DNA of 21,301 bases, taken from assembly GCA_027083895.1 (NCBI GenBank), contig JALWMN010000076.1, forward strand, positions 1 through 21,301, given 5' to 3'. Source of the stretch: Campylobacteraceae bacterium (lineage in GTDB: Bacteria > Campylobacterota > Campylobacteria > Campylobacterales > Sulfurovaceae). Under the pieces are notes generated by a model that made no database searches, was not told where the DNA came from, and worked only from the letters and a program-made list of their open reading frames with translations. Below, in pieces: positions 8,304-14,893 of this stretch (positions are counted from its first letter, which is position 1; each line of letters starts with the position of its first letter). Position numbers and translations under genes: made by a program.

Positions 8304-8412
8304 TGCTAAACAATATAAAAGCTTCATGACCACACAAAATATATTATCGATCCAATATAATTGAATCCTCTAAAAAACTACTAAAGTGAATGAAAGCTTT
8401 ATAATGTTAGCA
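8304..8412. repeat. imperfect inverted repeat downstream of the tRNA cluster
   Basis: Arms at 8304-8327 and 8390-8412 match when one is reversed, sharing TGCTAA, a central ATA(A)AAGCTT block and CAT, with a few indels. About 62 bases lie between. Near it are further copies: AAAAAACTA at 8372-8380 and 8412-8420, AAGTGAAT at 8384-8391 and 8432-8439, and CTCTAAAAA at 8368 inverted at 8447-8455. This half of the 429-bp non-coding stretch (8287-8715) has no gene I can see. Confidence 0.5.
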
Positions 8413-8487
8413 AAAAACTATATCTATACTTAAGTGAATTCAATCCTTTTTAGAGCTTTTCAATTTTCAGTTCTAATTGCTCTATTT

Positions 8488-8496
8488 TGCTATAAT
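8488..8496 (+). promoter_or_regulatory. extended -10 promoter before the 94-residue membrane protein
   Basis: TGCTATAAT, a perfect extended -10, in a T-rich context. The predicted start is near 8503, leaving a leader of about 213 bases before the TTG at 8716. No -35 is evident. The leader contains an ATG-initiated 39-codon frame (8562-8681) without a Shine-Dalgarno, which I do not annotate as a gene. Confidence 0.55.
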
Positions 8497-8498
8497 TA

Positions 8499-8516
8499 GG
8501 TTAAAATAGTTTAACC
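8499..8516. promoter_or_regulatory. perfect dyad over the predicted start site (candidate operator)
   Basis: GGTTAAA-ATAG-TTTAACC, a perfect 7+4+7 inverted repeat that begins two bases after the -10 box and covers the predicted +1. This is the position of a repressor operator. Related TTAACC half-sites recur at 8587-8592 and 8599-8604. The regulator is unknown. Confidence 0.45.
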
Positions 8517-8715
8517 AAAATTTGCATTAGAGATTTACAATCTTTAGAAAATTATTTATCTATGGGTATATACAAAAATCGATCAATTAACCTTTTAGTT
8601 AACCTCATAACCAAAAAGGAACAACACTTACACAGTTTTTTGCAAACATCCAAACCAAAGCATTTGCCAAATCTGTGCTAACTCTCATACAAAATTTTGG
8701 TTTAAGGAGATAGTC

Positions 8716-9000
8716 TTGATTAAGAGAAGTGGCAAAATAGAGTTTCTCTTCTGCTTAGCTTTTTTTGCTCTCCTATTTTCATTATGGATTGCACTTGTAC
8801 TTATAGGTGGTTTTCAAAGTACATTAAGCGATCCAACAATTAAACTCCTCTTTGTGCTCTACTTTTTTGTTGGGATCTCTTCGCTAGCTGGTTTACTCCT
8901 TGCCATGCTCATTAATAACCGCTTCTATGAGCGACTCTTTAGTGCAATTATCTTTTTTCTCTTTCTAACTCTACTAGCAGTTCGTAGCTTTAGCGATTGA
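8716..9000 (+). CDS. unrecognised small three-helix membrane protein
   Basis: 94 residues with three strongly hydrophobic segments at about 9-32, 42-66 and 73-90, short charged loops (Asn-Asn-Arg at 67-69, Glu72-Arg73) and a tail ending SFSD. I recognise no family. The TTG start has a strong AAGGAGA five bases ahead, which decides the start and argues that the gene is real. It is alone, between the tRNA cluster and convergent folE, and is preceded by a long leader with a dyad over its promoter, so its expression is probably controlled. It could be a small envelope or stress protein; nothing in the sequence specifies more. Confidence 0.75.
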   Translation: MIKRSGKIEFLFCLAFFALLFSLWIALVLIGGFQSTLSDPTIKLLFVLYFFVGISSLAGLLLAMLINNRFYERLFSAIIFFLFLTLLAVRSFSD

Positions 9001-9032
9001 GAGTAAAATTGAAATTGCTACCAATTAAAGAG

Positions 9033-9608
9033 CTAAAAGTTCGAAGGAGCATTGGCATTAATAAGGTTAAAGAACTCATTTCGAGTTCTCAGATCACTCT
9101 TAAAGAGCCCTCTAAGAGCTGAACTTACTGTAGTAGAGTTAATCTTCTCAACACCTCGCATCTCCATACACATATGGCGTGCATGTACAACAACTGCAAC
9201 CCCTTTTGGGGCAATTGCTTCGTTAATAGCATCGGCAATCTGCTCTGTGAGTTGCTCTTGAATCTGTAATCTTCTAGCAAAAACCTCAACAACTCTTGGG
9301 ATTTTACTTAAACCAACAACTTTACCATTAGGAATATAGGCAACATGCACTCGACCAATAATAGGCAAAAGGTGATGCTCGCACAGTGAATAGAACTCAA
9401 TATCTCTTACAAGCACCATCTCATCATTTGTGGTACTAAAGAGTGCTTGGTTCATAATCTCTATTGGGTCTTGGCTATACCCCTTAGTTAAAAACTGAAA
9501 CGACTTTGCAACCCTCTCAGGTGTCTTTAATAAGCCCTCCCTATTAGGATCCTCTCCAATATTTACAAGTATCTCTTTAACTGCTTTTTCTATATCTTTT
9601 TGACTCAT
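9033..9608 (-). CDS. folE: GTP cyclohydrolase I
   Basis: Converts GTP to 7,8-dihydroneopterin triphosphate, first step of tetrahydrofolate synthesis and, in many bacteria, of queuosine. Numbered from this ATG (191 residues), the zinc site is Cys76 and His79 in SLCEHHLLP plus Cys147 in [10 protein letters not shown]. Also present are [18 protein letters not shown] near the N-terminus and [12 protein letters not shown] near the C-terminus. A longer frame reaches 9659, but its extra 17 residues are not conserved in type and the ATG at 9608 gives the usual length. An extended -10 lies just upstream. It faces the YccA-like gene divergently. Confidence 0.96.
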   Translation of the reverse strand: MSQKDIEKAVKEILVNIGEDPNREGLLKTPERVAKSFQFLTKGYSQDPIEIMNQALFSTTNDEMVLVRDIEFYSLCEHHLLPIIGRVHVAYIPNGKVVGLSKIPRVVEVFARRLQIQEQLTEQIADAINEAIAPKGVAVVVHARHMCMEMRGVEKINSTTVSSALRGLFKSDLRTRNEFFNLINANAPSNF

Positions 9609-9628
9609 GGCATCTCTTTTTTGGAAGA

Positions 9629-9637
9629 ATTGTAACA
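9629..9637 (-). promoter_or_regulatory. extended -10 promoter of folE
   Basis: TGTTACAAT on the minus strand, an extended -10 giving a leader of about 15 bases before the ATG at 9608. Its position supports that start over the longer frame, because the longer start would lie upstream of the transcript. Confidence 0.5.
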
Positions 9638-9683
9638 TAAGTTGCAAAAAATAACTCAAGCTCTAGCTATAATTGCGAAAAAT

Positions 9684-9696
9684 TGCTATAATAGCA
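9684..9696 (+). promoter_or_regulatory. extended -10 promoter of the YccA-thiD2 operon, inside a 13-bp dyad
   Basis: TGCTATAAT at 9684-9692 is a perfect extended -10, and it is embedded in the dyad TGCTAT-A-ATAGCA. A second GCTATAAT lies 19 bases upstream at 9666-9673. The predicted start is near 9699, about 30 bases before the ATG. Confidence 0.55.
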
Positions 9697-9729
9697 GTGC
9701 ATAAAATATGCAAATTAAAGGAGAAAGAT

Positions 9730-10413
9730 ATGGCATTATATGAAAGAGATTATGTTGCAAGCCGTGCTGAAGGGAGTACCCTAAGTAGTACGCGTGTAGA
9801 TTTTTTAAAGAAAACTTATCAACTCTTAGCTCTAAGTATGCTTGTTGCAGCTCTAGGAGCATACCTTACAATGCCTTTTGCTGCACAAGTACAGAGCATG
9901 CGTTGGTTTATCTTTGGTGCTGAGCTTTTAGTGCTCTTTTTTGGTTTAGGCATGTCACGGGGAAAACCAGGGCTAAATATGTTTATGCTCTTTCTCTTTA
10001 CCTTCCTAACTGGTGTATCACTAGTGCCACTCTTGGCAATGCTTATTGGTTTAGGGAAAGGAGCAGTAATTGGCAATGCTTTTTTAGCAACATCAATTCT
10101 ATTTGGTGCATTAAGCATCTTTGCAATCAATAGTAAAACTGACTTTAGCAGTTGGGGTAAGCCGCTCTTTATTACACTGATTGTAGTCATTGTGGCATCA
10201 ATTGTAAATATCTTTTTAGGAAGCGGAATACTTGGCGTTATTATTAATGCTGCTGTATTGCTTCTTTTTGGACTCTTTACAATTTATGATACGCAAAATA
10301 TCGCAAATGGTGCCTACGATTCACCAGTAGATGCGGCTGTGAGCCTCTATTTAGATTTTCTTAATATGTTTACAGTTATTTTACAATTCTTAGGTATTGC
10401 GAGTGACGACTAG
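9730..10413 (+). CDS. BAX inhibitor-1/YccA-family membrane protein
   Basis: Seven-helix inner-membrane protein of 227 residues in the BI-1/TMBIM family; bacterial members include YccA (an FtsH modulator) and YetJ (a pH-sensitive calcium leak channel). A hydrophilic N-terminus of about 28 residues precedes the membrane core. The conserved C-terminal pieces IYDTQNI (Asp187) and SLYLDFLNMF (Asp209) match the paired acidic residues of the family pore. The ATG at 9730 follows AAAGGAG; an upstream in-frame start at 9673 would lie before the transcription start. It opens a four-gene overlapping operon. Transport or protease-modulating role cannot be told apart from sequence. Confidence 0.92.
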   Translation: MALYERDYVASRAEGSTLSSTRVDFLKKTYQLLALSMLVAALGAYLTMPFAAQVQSMRWFIFGAELLVLFFGLGMSRGKPGLNMFMLFLFTFLTGVSLVPLLAMLIGLGKGAVIGNAFLATSILFGALSIFAINSKTDFSSWGKPLFITLIVVIVASIVNIFLGSGILGVIINAAVLLLFGLFTIYDTQNIANGAYDSPVDAAVSLYLDFLNMFTVILQFLGIASDD

Positions 10414-10801
10414 ATCGATCGATCGCATTATCGATGCAAATTTAAACCGCTTACGAGAGGCTCTTCGCCTCTTAGAAGATACCCAAAGATATCTTTTTGA
10501 TAATCCTAAACTCTCTTATGCATTTAAAGAGTTACGTCATAAACTTATTCCTCTCTACGATAGCTCACGACTAAAGAGTCGCGATATTCTCAATGATGTT
10601 AGTAAAAGCTCTACTGCAAGTGAGATGCAACGACCTAATATAGAAGCTTTGATAGCAGCTAACTTCTCTCGTGCAACCGAATCTGCTAGAGTGCTTGAAG
10701 AGAGCTTTAAGTTAGTTGATACCAATGCTTCAGCCCTCCTCAAAGAGATACGCTACACCCTTTATAACCTTGAGATAGAGGTTTATAAGGAGCTTGCTTG
10801 A
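10403..10801 (+). CDS. thiD2: stand-alone ThiD2, hydroxymethylpyrimidine-phosphate kinase
   Basis: Small all-helical protein of about 132 residues that matches the ThiD2 family, known either as a domain fused to ThiE or alone. Characterised ThiD2 proteins phosphorylate HMP-P to HMP-PP for thiamin synthesis but do not accept free HMP. The two family blocks are DANLNRLREALRLLED near 11-26 and ANFSRATESARVLEE near 86-100, with KELRHKL and SRDILNDV between and EIRYTLYNLE at the end. GTG at 10403 has TAGG eight bases ahead; a TTG at 10397 is too close to it. It overlaps the YccA-like gene by 11 bp and the next gene by 4 bp, so translation is coupled. Identification is from recalled family motifs. 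Confidence 0.8.
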   Translation: MTTRSIDRIIDANLNRLREALRLLEDTQRYLFDNPKLSYAFKELRHKLIPLYDSSRLKSRDILNDVSKSSTASEMQRPNIEALIAANFSRATESARVLEESFKLVDTNASALLKEIRYTLYNLEIEVYKELA

Positions 10802-11715
10802 GAACAATCTTTGGACCAATAAACTCTCGCCGCTTTGGTAGATCTTTAGGAGTCGATCTTAGCCCAAATAGAAAACAGTGTAATTTTGACTGCCTCTATT
10901 GCGAACTTAAAGCTGCCAAAGTTGTCGATTCTCAAAGGGATATACTCTTAGTTAATGAGATTCTCGATGATATTCAAACAGCCCTCAAAAAATATAGCGA
11001 TATAGATGTTCTTACTATCACAGCCAATGGCGAACCAACCCTCTATCCGCATCTATTAGAGCTTATAGAAGCAATCAATAGCTTCAAAGGTACTCTTCAA
11101 ACACTCATTTTAAGTAATGCAAGCACTATTGCACAAAGTAAGGTACAAGAGGCACTAAAAAAGTTTGATAATGTCAAACTCTCACTCGATTGTGCCACCC
11201 AAAAGTGCTTTCGCAAACTTGATCGTCCAAGTAAAACAGTTTCTCTTCAAGCAATCAAAGAGGGAATGTTAAGATTTCAAAAAGAGTATAAGGGAAATTT
11301 AATTATCGAAATCTTAATTGTCCAAGGCATTAATGATAATCCAACAGAGTTACAAGAGCTTAACAACTTCCTCCTAGAGCTGCAACCAGAGCGAATCGAT
11401 ATTGGCACCATCGATAGGCCACCAGCATATGAAGTGAAAGCAGTCAGTTACCAAAAGCTCCATGATCTCTTACGCTACTTTGATCCCTCTTTACCAATAA
11501 CAATTGCTGCTAAAGCACCAAAAGGTGGACTTTTATACAACTACACAAATGATGAGCTACTACAGATGCTCGATCGCCGCCCCCTTTCTCAAGAGGATGT
11601 AACAGAACTCTTAAATAAAGCTTCACAAAAGAGACTACAAGAGTTACTCTCAAATGGGGATATAGTAAAGATTAAACGTGCTAATACCCTCTTTTATCGA
11701 AGAAAGGAGATATAA
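10798..11715 (+). CDS. radical SAM protein (TYW1-like, COG0731 type)
   Basis: Radical SAM enzyme of 305 residues. The iron-sulfur ligands are Cys28, Cys32 and Cys35 in CNFDCLYC, and ANGEPTLYPHL provides the SAM-contacting GEP motif. The opening FGPINSRRFGRSLGVDLSP is characteristic of a bacterial group related to TYW1/wyosine synthases, but no bacterial substrate is established. The last 70 or so residues look like a winged-helix unit (PLSQEDVTELL, GDIVKI, NTLFYRR), which could bind nucleic acid. The TTG start overlaps the thiD2 stop as TTGA and has AAGGAG five bases ahead. It overlaps the next gene by one base. Confidence 0.88.
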   Translation: MRTIFGPINSRRFGRSLGVDLSPNRKQCNFDCLYCELKAAKVVDSQRDILLVNEILDDIQTALKKYSDIDVLTITANGEPTLYPHLLELIEAINSFKGTLQTLILSNASTIAQSKVQEALKKFDNVKLSLDCATQKCFRKLDRPSKTVSLQAIKEGMLRFQKEYKGNLIIEILIVQGINDNPTELQELNNFLLELQPERIDIGTIDRPPAYEVKAVSYQKLHDLLRYFDPSLPITIAAKAPKGGLLYNYTNDELLQMLDRRPLSQEDVTELLNKASQKRLQELLSNGDIVKIKRANTLFYRRKEI

Positions 11716-12431
11716 TGCAACAACCAATCACCCTGCTACAGTTAAAAAGCCATAAATCATACGATAAAAATTTAGCTCAAATAGTTGCTGCAGCTAGGAG
11801 TGCAGAACCAAATGCAATCATTGTAGCCCCTGAGTTAGCCATTAGCGATTTTGACTACAAAAATCTTGATGCAGCATGCGAATATAGTGAATTTGCAATC
11901 AAAGAGTTATGCAAAGTAATCAAAGAGCAAATTTTAGTCTTAACCCTCTTTCGTAAAGAAGAGGGGAAGGTAGTTAATCAAGCAGTTGCAATACACAATG
12001 GAAGAGTTGTCCATACACAAAATAAATATAGACTCTTTAAGCTTGGCAATGAGCACCTCCACTTTAGTGCTGGTAGTGGCGAAGATATTAAGCTTTTTGA
12101 AATCAATGGCATTAAATTTGGGATACTTATCTGTTTTGAGCTTCGCTATAAAGAGCTCTGGAAAAGACTCGAAGGGGCAGATATTATTTGTATCCCTAGC
12201 CAATGGGGTGAACCTCGCAAACGGCATCTCGAAATTTTAGGGAGTGCCTTGGCGGTAATGAACCAGTGCTTTGTACTTATTGCTAACTCTTCTAATGAAA
12301 CGATGGCAAAATCGAGTGCTATCTATTCGCCTATGGGTGGAGTAGTATTAAACGATGCTGCTGAGAAGATTTCACACGCAATCGATCTAGATGAAGTAAA
12401 ACTAATGCGTCGCTATATAGTACTCGATTAA
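11715..12431 (+). CDS. carbon-nitrogen hydrolase (nitrilase superfamily)
   Basis: Cytosolic amidase-like protein of 238 residues with the nitrilase catalytic triad Glu40 (VAPELAIS), Lys104 (QNKYRLF) and Cys140 (GILICFELRY). Length is at the short end of the superfamily. Substrate is unknown; omega-amidase, N-carbamoyl hydrolase and deaminated-glutathione amidase types all share this fold. ATG starts within the stop of the radical SAM gene (TAATG) and has AAGGAGA ahead, so the two are translated together. It is the last gene of the operon. Confidence 0.9.
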   Translation: MQQPITLLQLKSHKSYDKNLAQIVAAARSAEPNAIIVAPELAISDFDYKNLDAACEYSEFAIKELCKVIKEQILVLTLFRKEEGKVVNQAVAIHNGRVVHTQNKYRLFKLGNEHLHFSAGSGEDIKLFEINGIKFGILICFELRYKELWKRLEGADIICIPSQWGEPRKRHLEILGSALAVMNQCFVLIANSSNETMAKSSAIYSPMGGVVLNDAAEKISHAIDLDEVKLMRRYIVLD

Positions 12432-12468
12432 CTCTTAATTTTAATTTCAGCTTTCTACTCTATACTGT

Positions 12469-12491
12469 AAAGAGAGTTGACAACTCTTTTG
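12469..12491 (+). terminator. short hairpin with T run after the hydrolase gene
   Basis: AAGAGAGTT-GAC-AACTCTTTT can fold into a nine-base-pair stem (one G:T) ending in four T, 38 bases after the operon stop. The core AGAGTTG-A-CAACTCT is also a perfect DNA dyad, so it may be a protein site instead. The T run is short for an intrinsic terminator. Confidence 0.4.
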
Positions 12492-12517
12492 ACAGTGTGT
12501 AATTTTCATATTATTAC

Positions 12518-12537
12518 ATATTAATTGGTATTAATAT
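12518..12537. repeat. perfect 8-4-8 inverted repeat upstream of pcm
   Basis: ATATTAAT and ATTAATAT flank TGGT. It lies 34 bases before a TATAAT and about 70 before the pcm start, a position suitable for a regulator. AT-only arms make chance possible. Confidence 0.4.
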
Positions 12538-12570
12538 CGAAAAAACCTTGTTTTTTTAATTTAAATATTA

Positions 12571-12576
12571 TATAAT
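12571..12576 (+). promoter_or_regulatory. -10 box of pcm
   Basis: TATAAT in a very AT-rich run, predicting a start near 12583 and a 25-base leader before the ATG at 12608. A TTGACA at 12489 is too far upstream to pair with it. Confidence 0.4.
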
Positions 12577-12607
12577 ATAAAAAAGTTGTTGATTGACAAG
12601 GTTCTTA

Positions 12608-13282
12608 ATGATGACAAAGAGATTATTCATGGAAAAGTTAGCAAAAGAGAGTAAACAATACCATTTAACTAATATGGTTAAAGAGATAGAAGAGCATATA
12701 GATCTCTATCCAGTCGTCAAGCAAGCACTCTTAAGTGTTGACAGAGAAGTCTTTGTACCAGAGATTTTTAGACACTTAGCCTACAATCTCAATGCTCTTC
12801 CAATGCAAGAGGAGCAGTGGATTAGTTCGCCTCTAACTGTTGCAAAAATGACACAATATCTTGAACCAACACAAAATTGTGACTCTGTTTTAGAGATAGG
12901 GTGTGGTAGTGGCTACCAAGCAGCTATCCTTTCGAAAATCTTTAGAAGAGTCTTTACAATCGAGAGAATTGATTCACTTCTTCAAGAGGCAAGAGAGCGA
13001 TTTAAGAAGTTAGGAATCCACAATATTGTAAGTAAATTTGATGATGGTAACTTTGGCTGGGCAAGCTTTGCACCATTTGATAGAATCATCTTCTCTGCAG
13101 CACCCAAAAAGATACCTCAACTCCTTTTTGATCAATTAGCTGATGGCGGTATCTTGATTGCACCAATCGAAGAGTATGGAGTGCAAACCATTACACGCTA
13201 CTACAAAAGAAATGGTATTATTAGCAGCGAAGGGATTGAGTCGTGCCGCTTTGTCCCTCTTCTTGAGGGGAAAGTCTATTAA
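12608..13282 (+). CDS. pcm: protein-L-isoaspartate O-methyltransferase
   Basis: SAM-dependent repair enzyme that methylates isoaspartyl residues in damaged proteins. Numbered from this start (224 residues), the signature [13 protein letters not shown] is at 70-82, SAM motif [15 protein letters not shown] at 95-108, TIERI follows, and [14 protein letters not shown] and [11 protein letters not shown] form the later motifs. N-terminal VDREVFVP matches the family. The first ATG at 12608 has AAGG six bases ahead; TTG at 12593 and ATG at 12629 are alternatives. The AAGG lies in one arm of an inverted repeat (12544-12551 with 12596-12603). The next gene follows after 24 bases. Confidence 0.93.
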   Translation: MMTKRLFMEKLAKESKQYHLTNMVKEIEEHIDLYPVVKQALLSVDREVFVPEIFRHLAYNLNALPMQEEQWISSPLTVAKMTQYLEPTQNCDSVLEIGCGSGYQAAILSKIFRRVFTIERIDSLLQEARERFKKLGIHNIVSKFDDGNFGWASFAPFDRIIFSAAPKKIPQLLFDQLADGGILIAPIEEYGVQTITRYYKRNGIISSEGIESCRFVPLLEGKVY

Positions 13283-13306
13283 GTAAATATTGAAGGAGCT
13301 GTCGCA

Positions 13307-13924
13307 ATGAGCAAACTAATTAAACCTTCAGAGTATGCAAGAGCGAGTGGAATATCGCGTCAAGCTGTCTATGCAAAGATTAAAAAAGGGCTACTAAAAT
13401 CGAAAAAGGTAGATGGACAGATCTTTATTGTGCTTGACAGCTCTGTTGACATTAACAGCAACCATAAAGAGGCTGAAGCTAAAGCAAATAGTGCCCAAAA
13501 GGATTTAATCTCTGCCAAAGATGAAACAATTAAAATACTTAAAGAGACTATTGCAGATCTTAAAGAGACCAATAATTTAATTGTCGGTACACTCAAAAGT
13601 GAAGTTGACCTCCTAAAAGAGGCTTTTGGAGAGATGCAACAACTCTATAGAACCCAAATAGAGCACCTTAAAATCAATACACCTTTGCAGATAGACCATA
13701 AAAAAGATCCAAGAGAAGAGAATAACTTTATTGAACTCAAAGAGTTAGCCAAAATCTTAAACCTCAATAAGTCTGAACGTAAAAGGTTCAAACGAGCAGT
13801 CAAAGAGCTCTATGAGGGTGGCGATTTTCGCTTTATCGAGATCGATAGTGAAATCTATGCACTCAAAGATGCAGACTATAGCGATTTTATTGAAGCTCTA
13901 AAACTTCTTCGTAAAAAGGATTAA
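13307..13924 (+). CDS. HTH/coiled-coil protein, possibly DUF3972 type
   Basis: 205 residues in three parts. Residues 6-44 resemble a MerR/excisionase-like helix-turn-helix with a short wing (SEYARASGISRQAVYAKIKK, then GQIFIVLD). Residues about 56-125 form a Lys/Glu-rich coiled coil. Residues about 140-205 are a second folded unit (ELKELAKILNLN, FRFIEIDSEIYALK). It resembles a family of unknown function found in Campylobacterota. DNA binding is inferred from the first part only. AAGGAG precedes the ATG; it is probably cotranscribed with pcm. Its stop shares the bases TTAA with the stop of the convergent gene. Confidence 0.85.
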   Translation: MSKLIKPSEYARASGISRQAVYAKIKKGLLKSKKVDGQIFIVLDSSVDINSNHKEAEAKANSAQKDLISAKDETIKILKETIADLKETNNLIVGTLKSEVDLLKEAFGEMQQLYRTQIEHLKINTPLQIDHKKDPREENNFIELKELAKILNLNKSERKRFKRAVKELYEGGDFRFIEIDSEIYALKDADYSDFIEALKLLRKKD

Positions 13925-14856
13925 CTCCTTTGATGTGCTAAACCCTCAAGACTCTTTTTAATAAAGCTTCGCTGACGTAACTCTCTAATCCGCTCTAATA
14001 GATAGACTCTCATATCGATACAGTCACGACTTCCCATTAATAGCTCCTCTGCCTCTTGCAGCAGCAGTGGTGACATCATAAAGATCTCAACACCATCTAA
14101 AAGAGCATTAATATACTCACAAGTAAACTCTTTTGGCTTCTCTTTAAGAAGTCGCTTATAGATCTTAAGCACCTCTTTATAGTAACTCTTTCCTAAAGCT
14201 CTACTTTTAGGGCTTCTTGCATAGTATTTAGCTAAAGAGTCTAATCGTTTTGCTACCTCTGGTAACTTCTCGATTGGAGTAATATTATGAATATTATAAC
14301 TATTCTCAATCAATCGTCTCTTATCTTTACTCTGCCAGCTAATAAAGTCTCGGTAACGCTCTACATACTCTTTATAAGCTAAAAGTGCTTTTGTACTTTT
14401 ATCAATCTTAAGAGCACCTTTATATTCAGCTGCCGCTGCTTCAAAATCCTCTAAAAGCTCATAGATCAGTGCCATAAAGAGTTTGACTTCAACCTGCTCT
14501 TCTCTCTCTAAATTGTTAGGAACACGACTTAGATAATTAAGTGCCTCGTATGCACTCTCTTCAACCTCATCTTGCATAATATCCATTGCCCGTTTTATAT
14601 AACGATTAACGCTATTTAGAGAGAGGAGCCGCAGTTTTAAATAGAGGATCCTTCTATAGAGTTCTAATTTATGATGCAACTCCTTTTTCTCTTTTAAATT
14701 TATCTTTTGCTTCTCTATCTCTTGCATAAGAATATCTGCAGCTGATAGTTTTAACTTTCTCTCATCAAAACGGCTCTTTTTAGAGAAAAGATGTATAATA
14801 CGGTTACGGAGTGACTCTAAAAACTGGTCAAAGTTTTTAAAAATATACTTTAACAT
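13921..14856 (-). CDS. TPR-like helical protein of unknown function
   Basis: 311 residues, almost entirely alpha-helical and rich in Lys, Glu, Leu and Tyr. A tetratricopeptide-like pair is visible at about 122-170 (LFMALIYELLEDFEAAAAEY, then ALKID), and another repeat-like helix pair at about 215-260. There is no signal peptide or membrane segment, so it is probably a cytosolic scaffold. I recognise no named family. The ATG has AAAGGA five bases ahead. It starts at one side of a regulatory spacer shared with divergent hemH and overlaps the HTH gene tail to tail by 4 bp with no terminator between. Confidence 0.85.
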   Translation of the reverse strand: MLKYIFKNFDQFLESLRNRIIHLFSKKSRFDERKLKLSAADILMQEIEKQKINLKEKKELHHKLELYRRILYLKLRLLSLNSVNRYIKRAMDIMQDEVEESAYEALNYLSRVPNNLEREEQVEVKLFMALIYELLEDFEAAAAEYKGALKIDKSTKALLAYKEYVERYRDFISWQSKDKRRLIENSYNIHNITPIEKLPEVAKRLDSLAKYYARSPKSRALGKSYYKEVLKIYKRLLKEKPKEFTCEYINALLDGVEIFMMSPLLLQEAEELLMGSRDCIDMRVYLLERIRELRQRSFIKKSLEGLAHQRS

Positions 14857-14893
14857 CTTTTCCTTTCACTATAGAGAGTTGACCTCAAAATTT

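Noticed and set aside
8562..8681. 39-codon ATG frame in the leader of the 94-residue protein
   Set aside because: No Shine-Dalgarno, composition like the surrounding non-coding DNA, and no recognisable peptide. A leader peptide cannot be excluded but is not supported.
8287..8715. Known structured RNA (tmRNA, SRP RNA, RNase P RNA) in the longest non-coding gap
   Set aside because: No conserved core sequences of these RNAs could be recognised; the region is AT-rich and only shows the repeats and promoter described.
10411..10424. GATCGATCGATC triple near the thiD2 start
   Set aside because: It encodes the conserved-type residues at the start of ThiD2 and is too short to be a methylation-control cluster; no other GATC clustering is seen.
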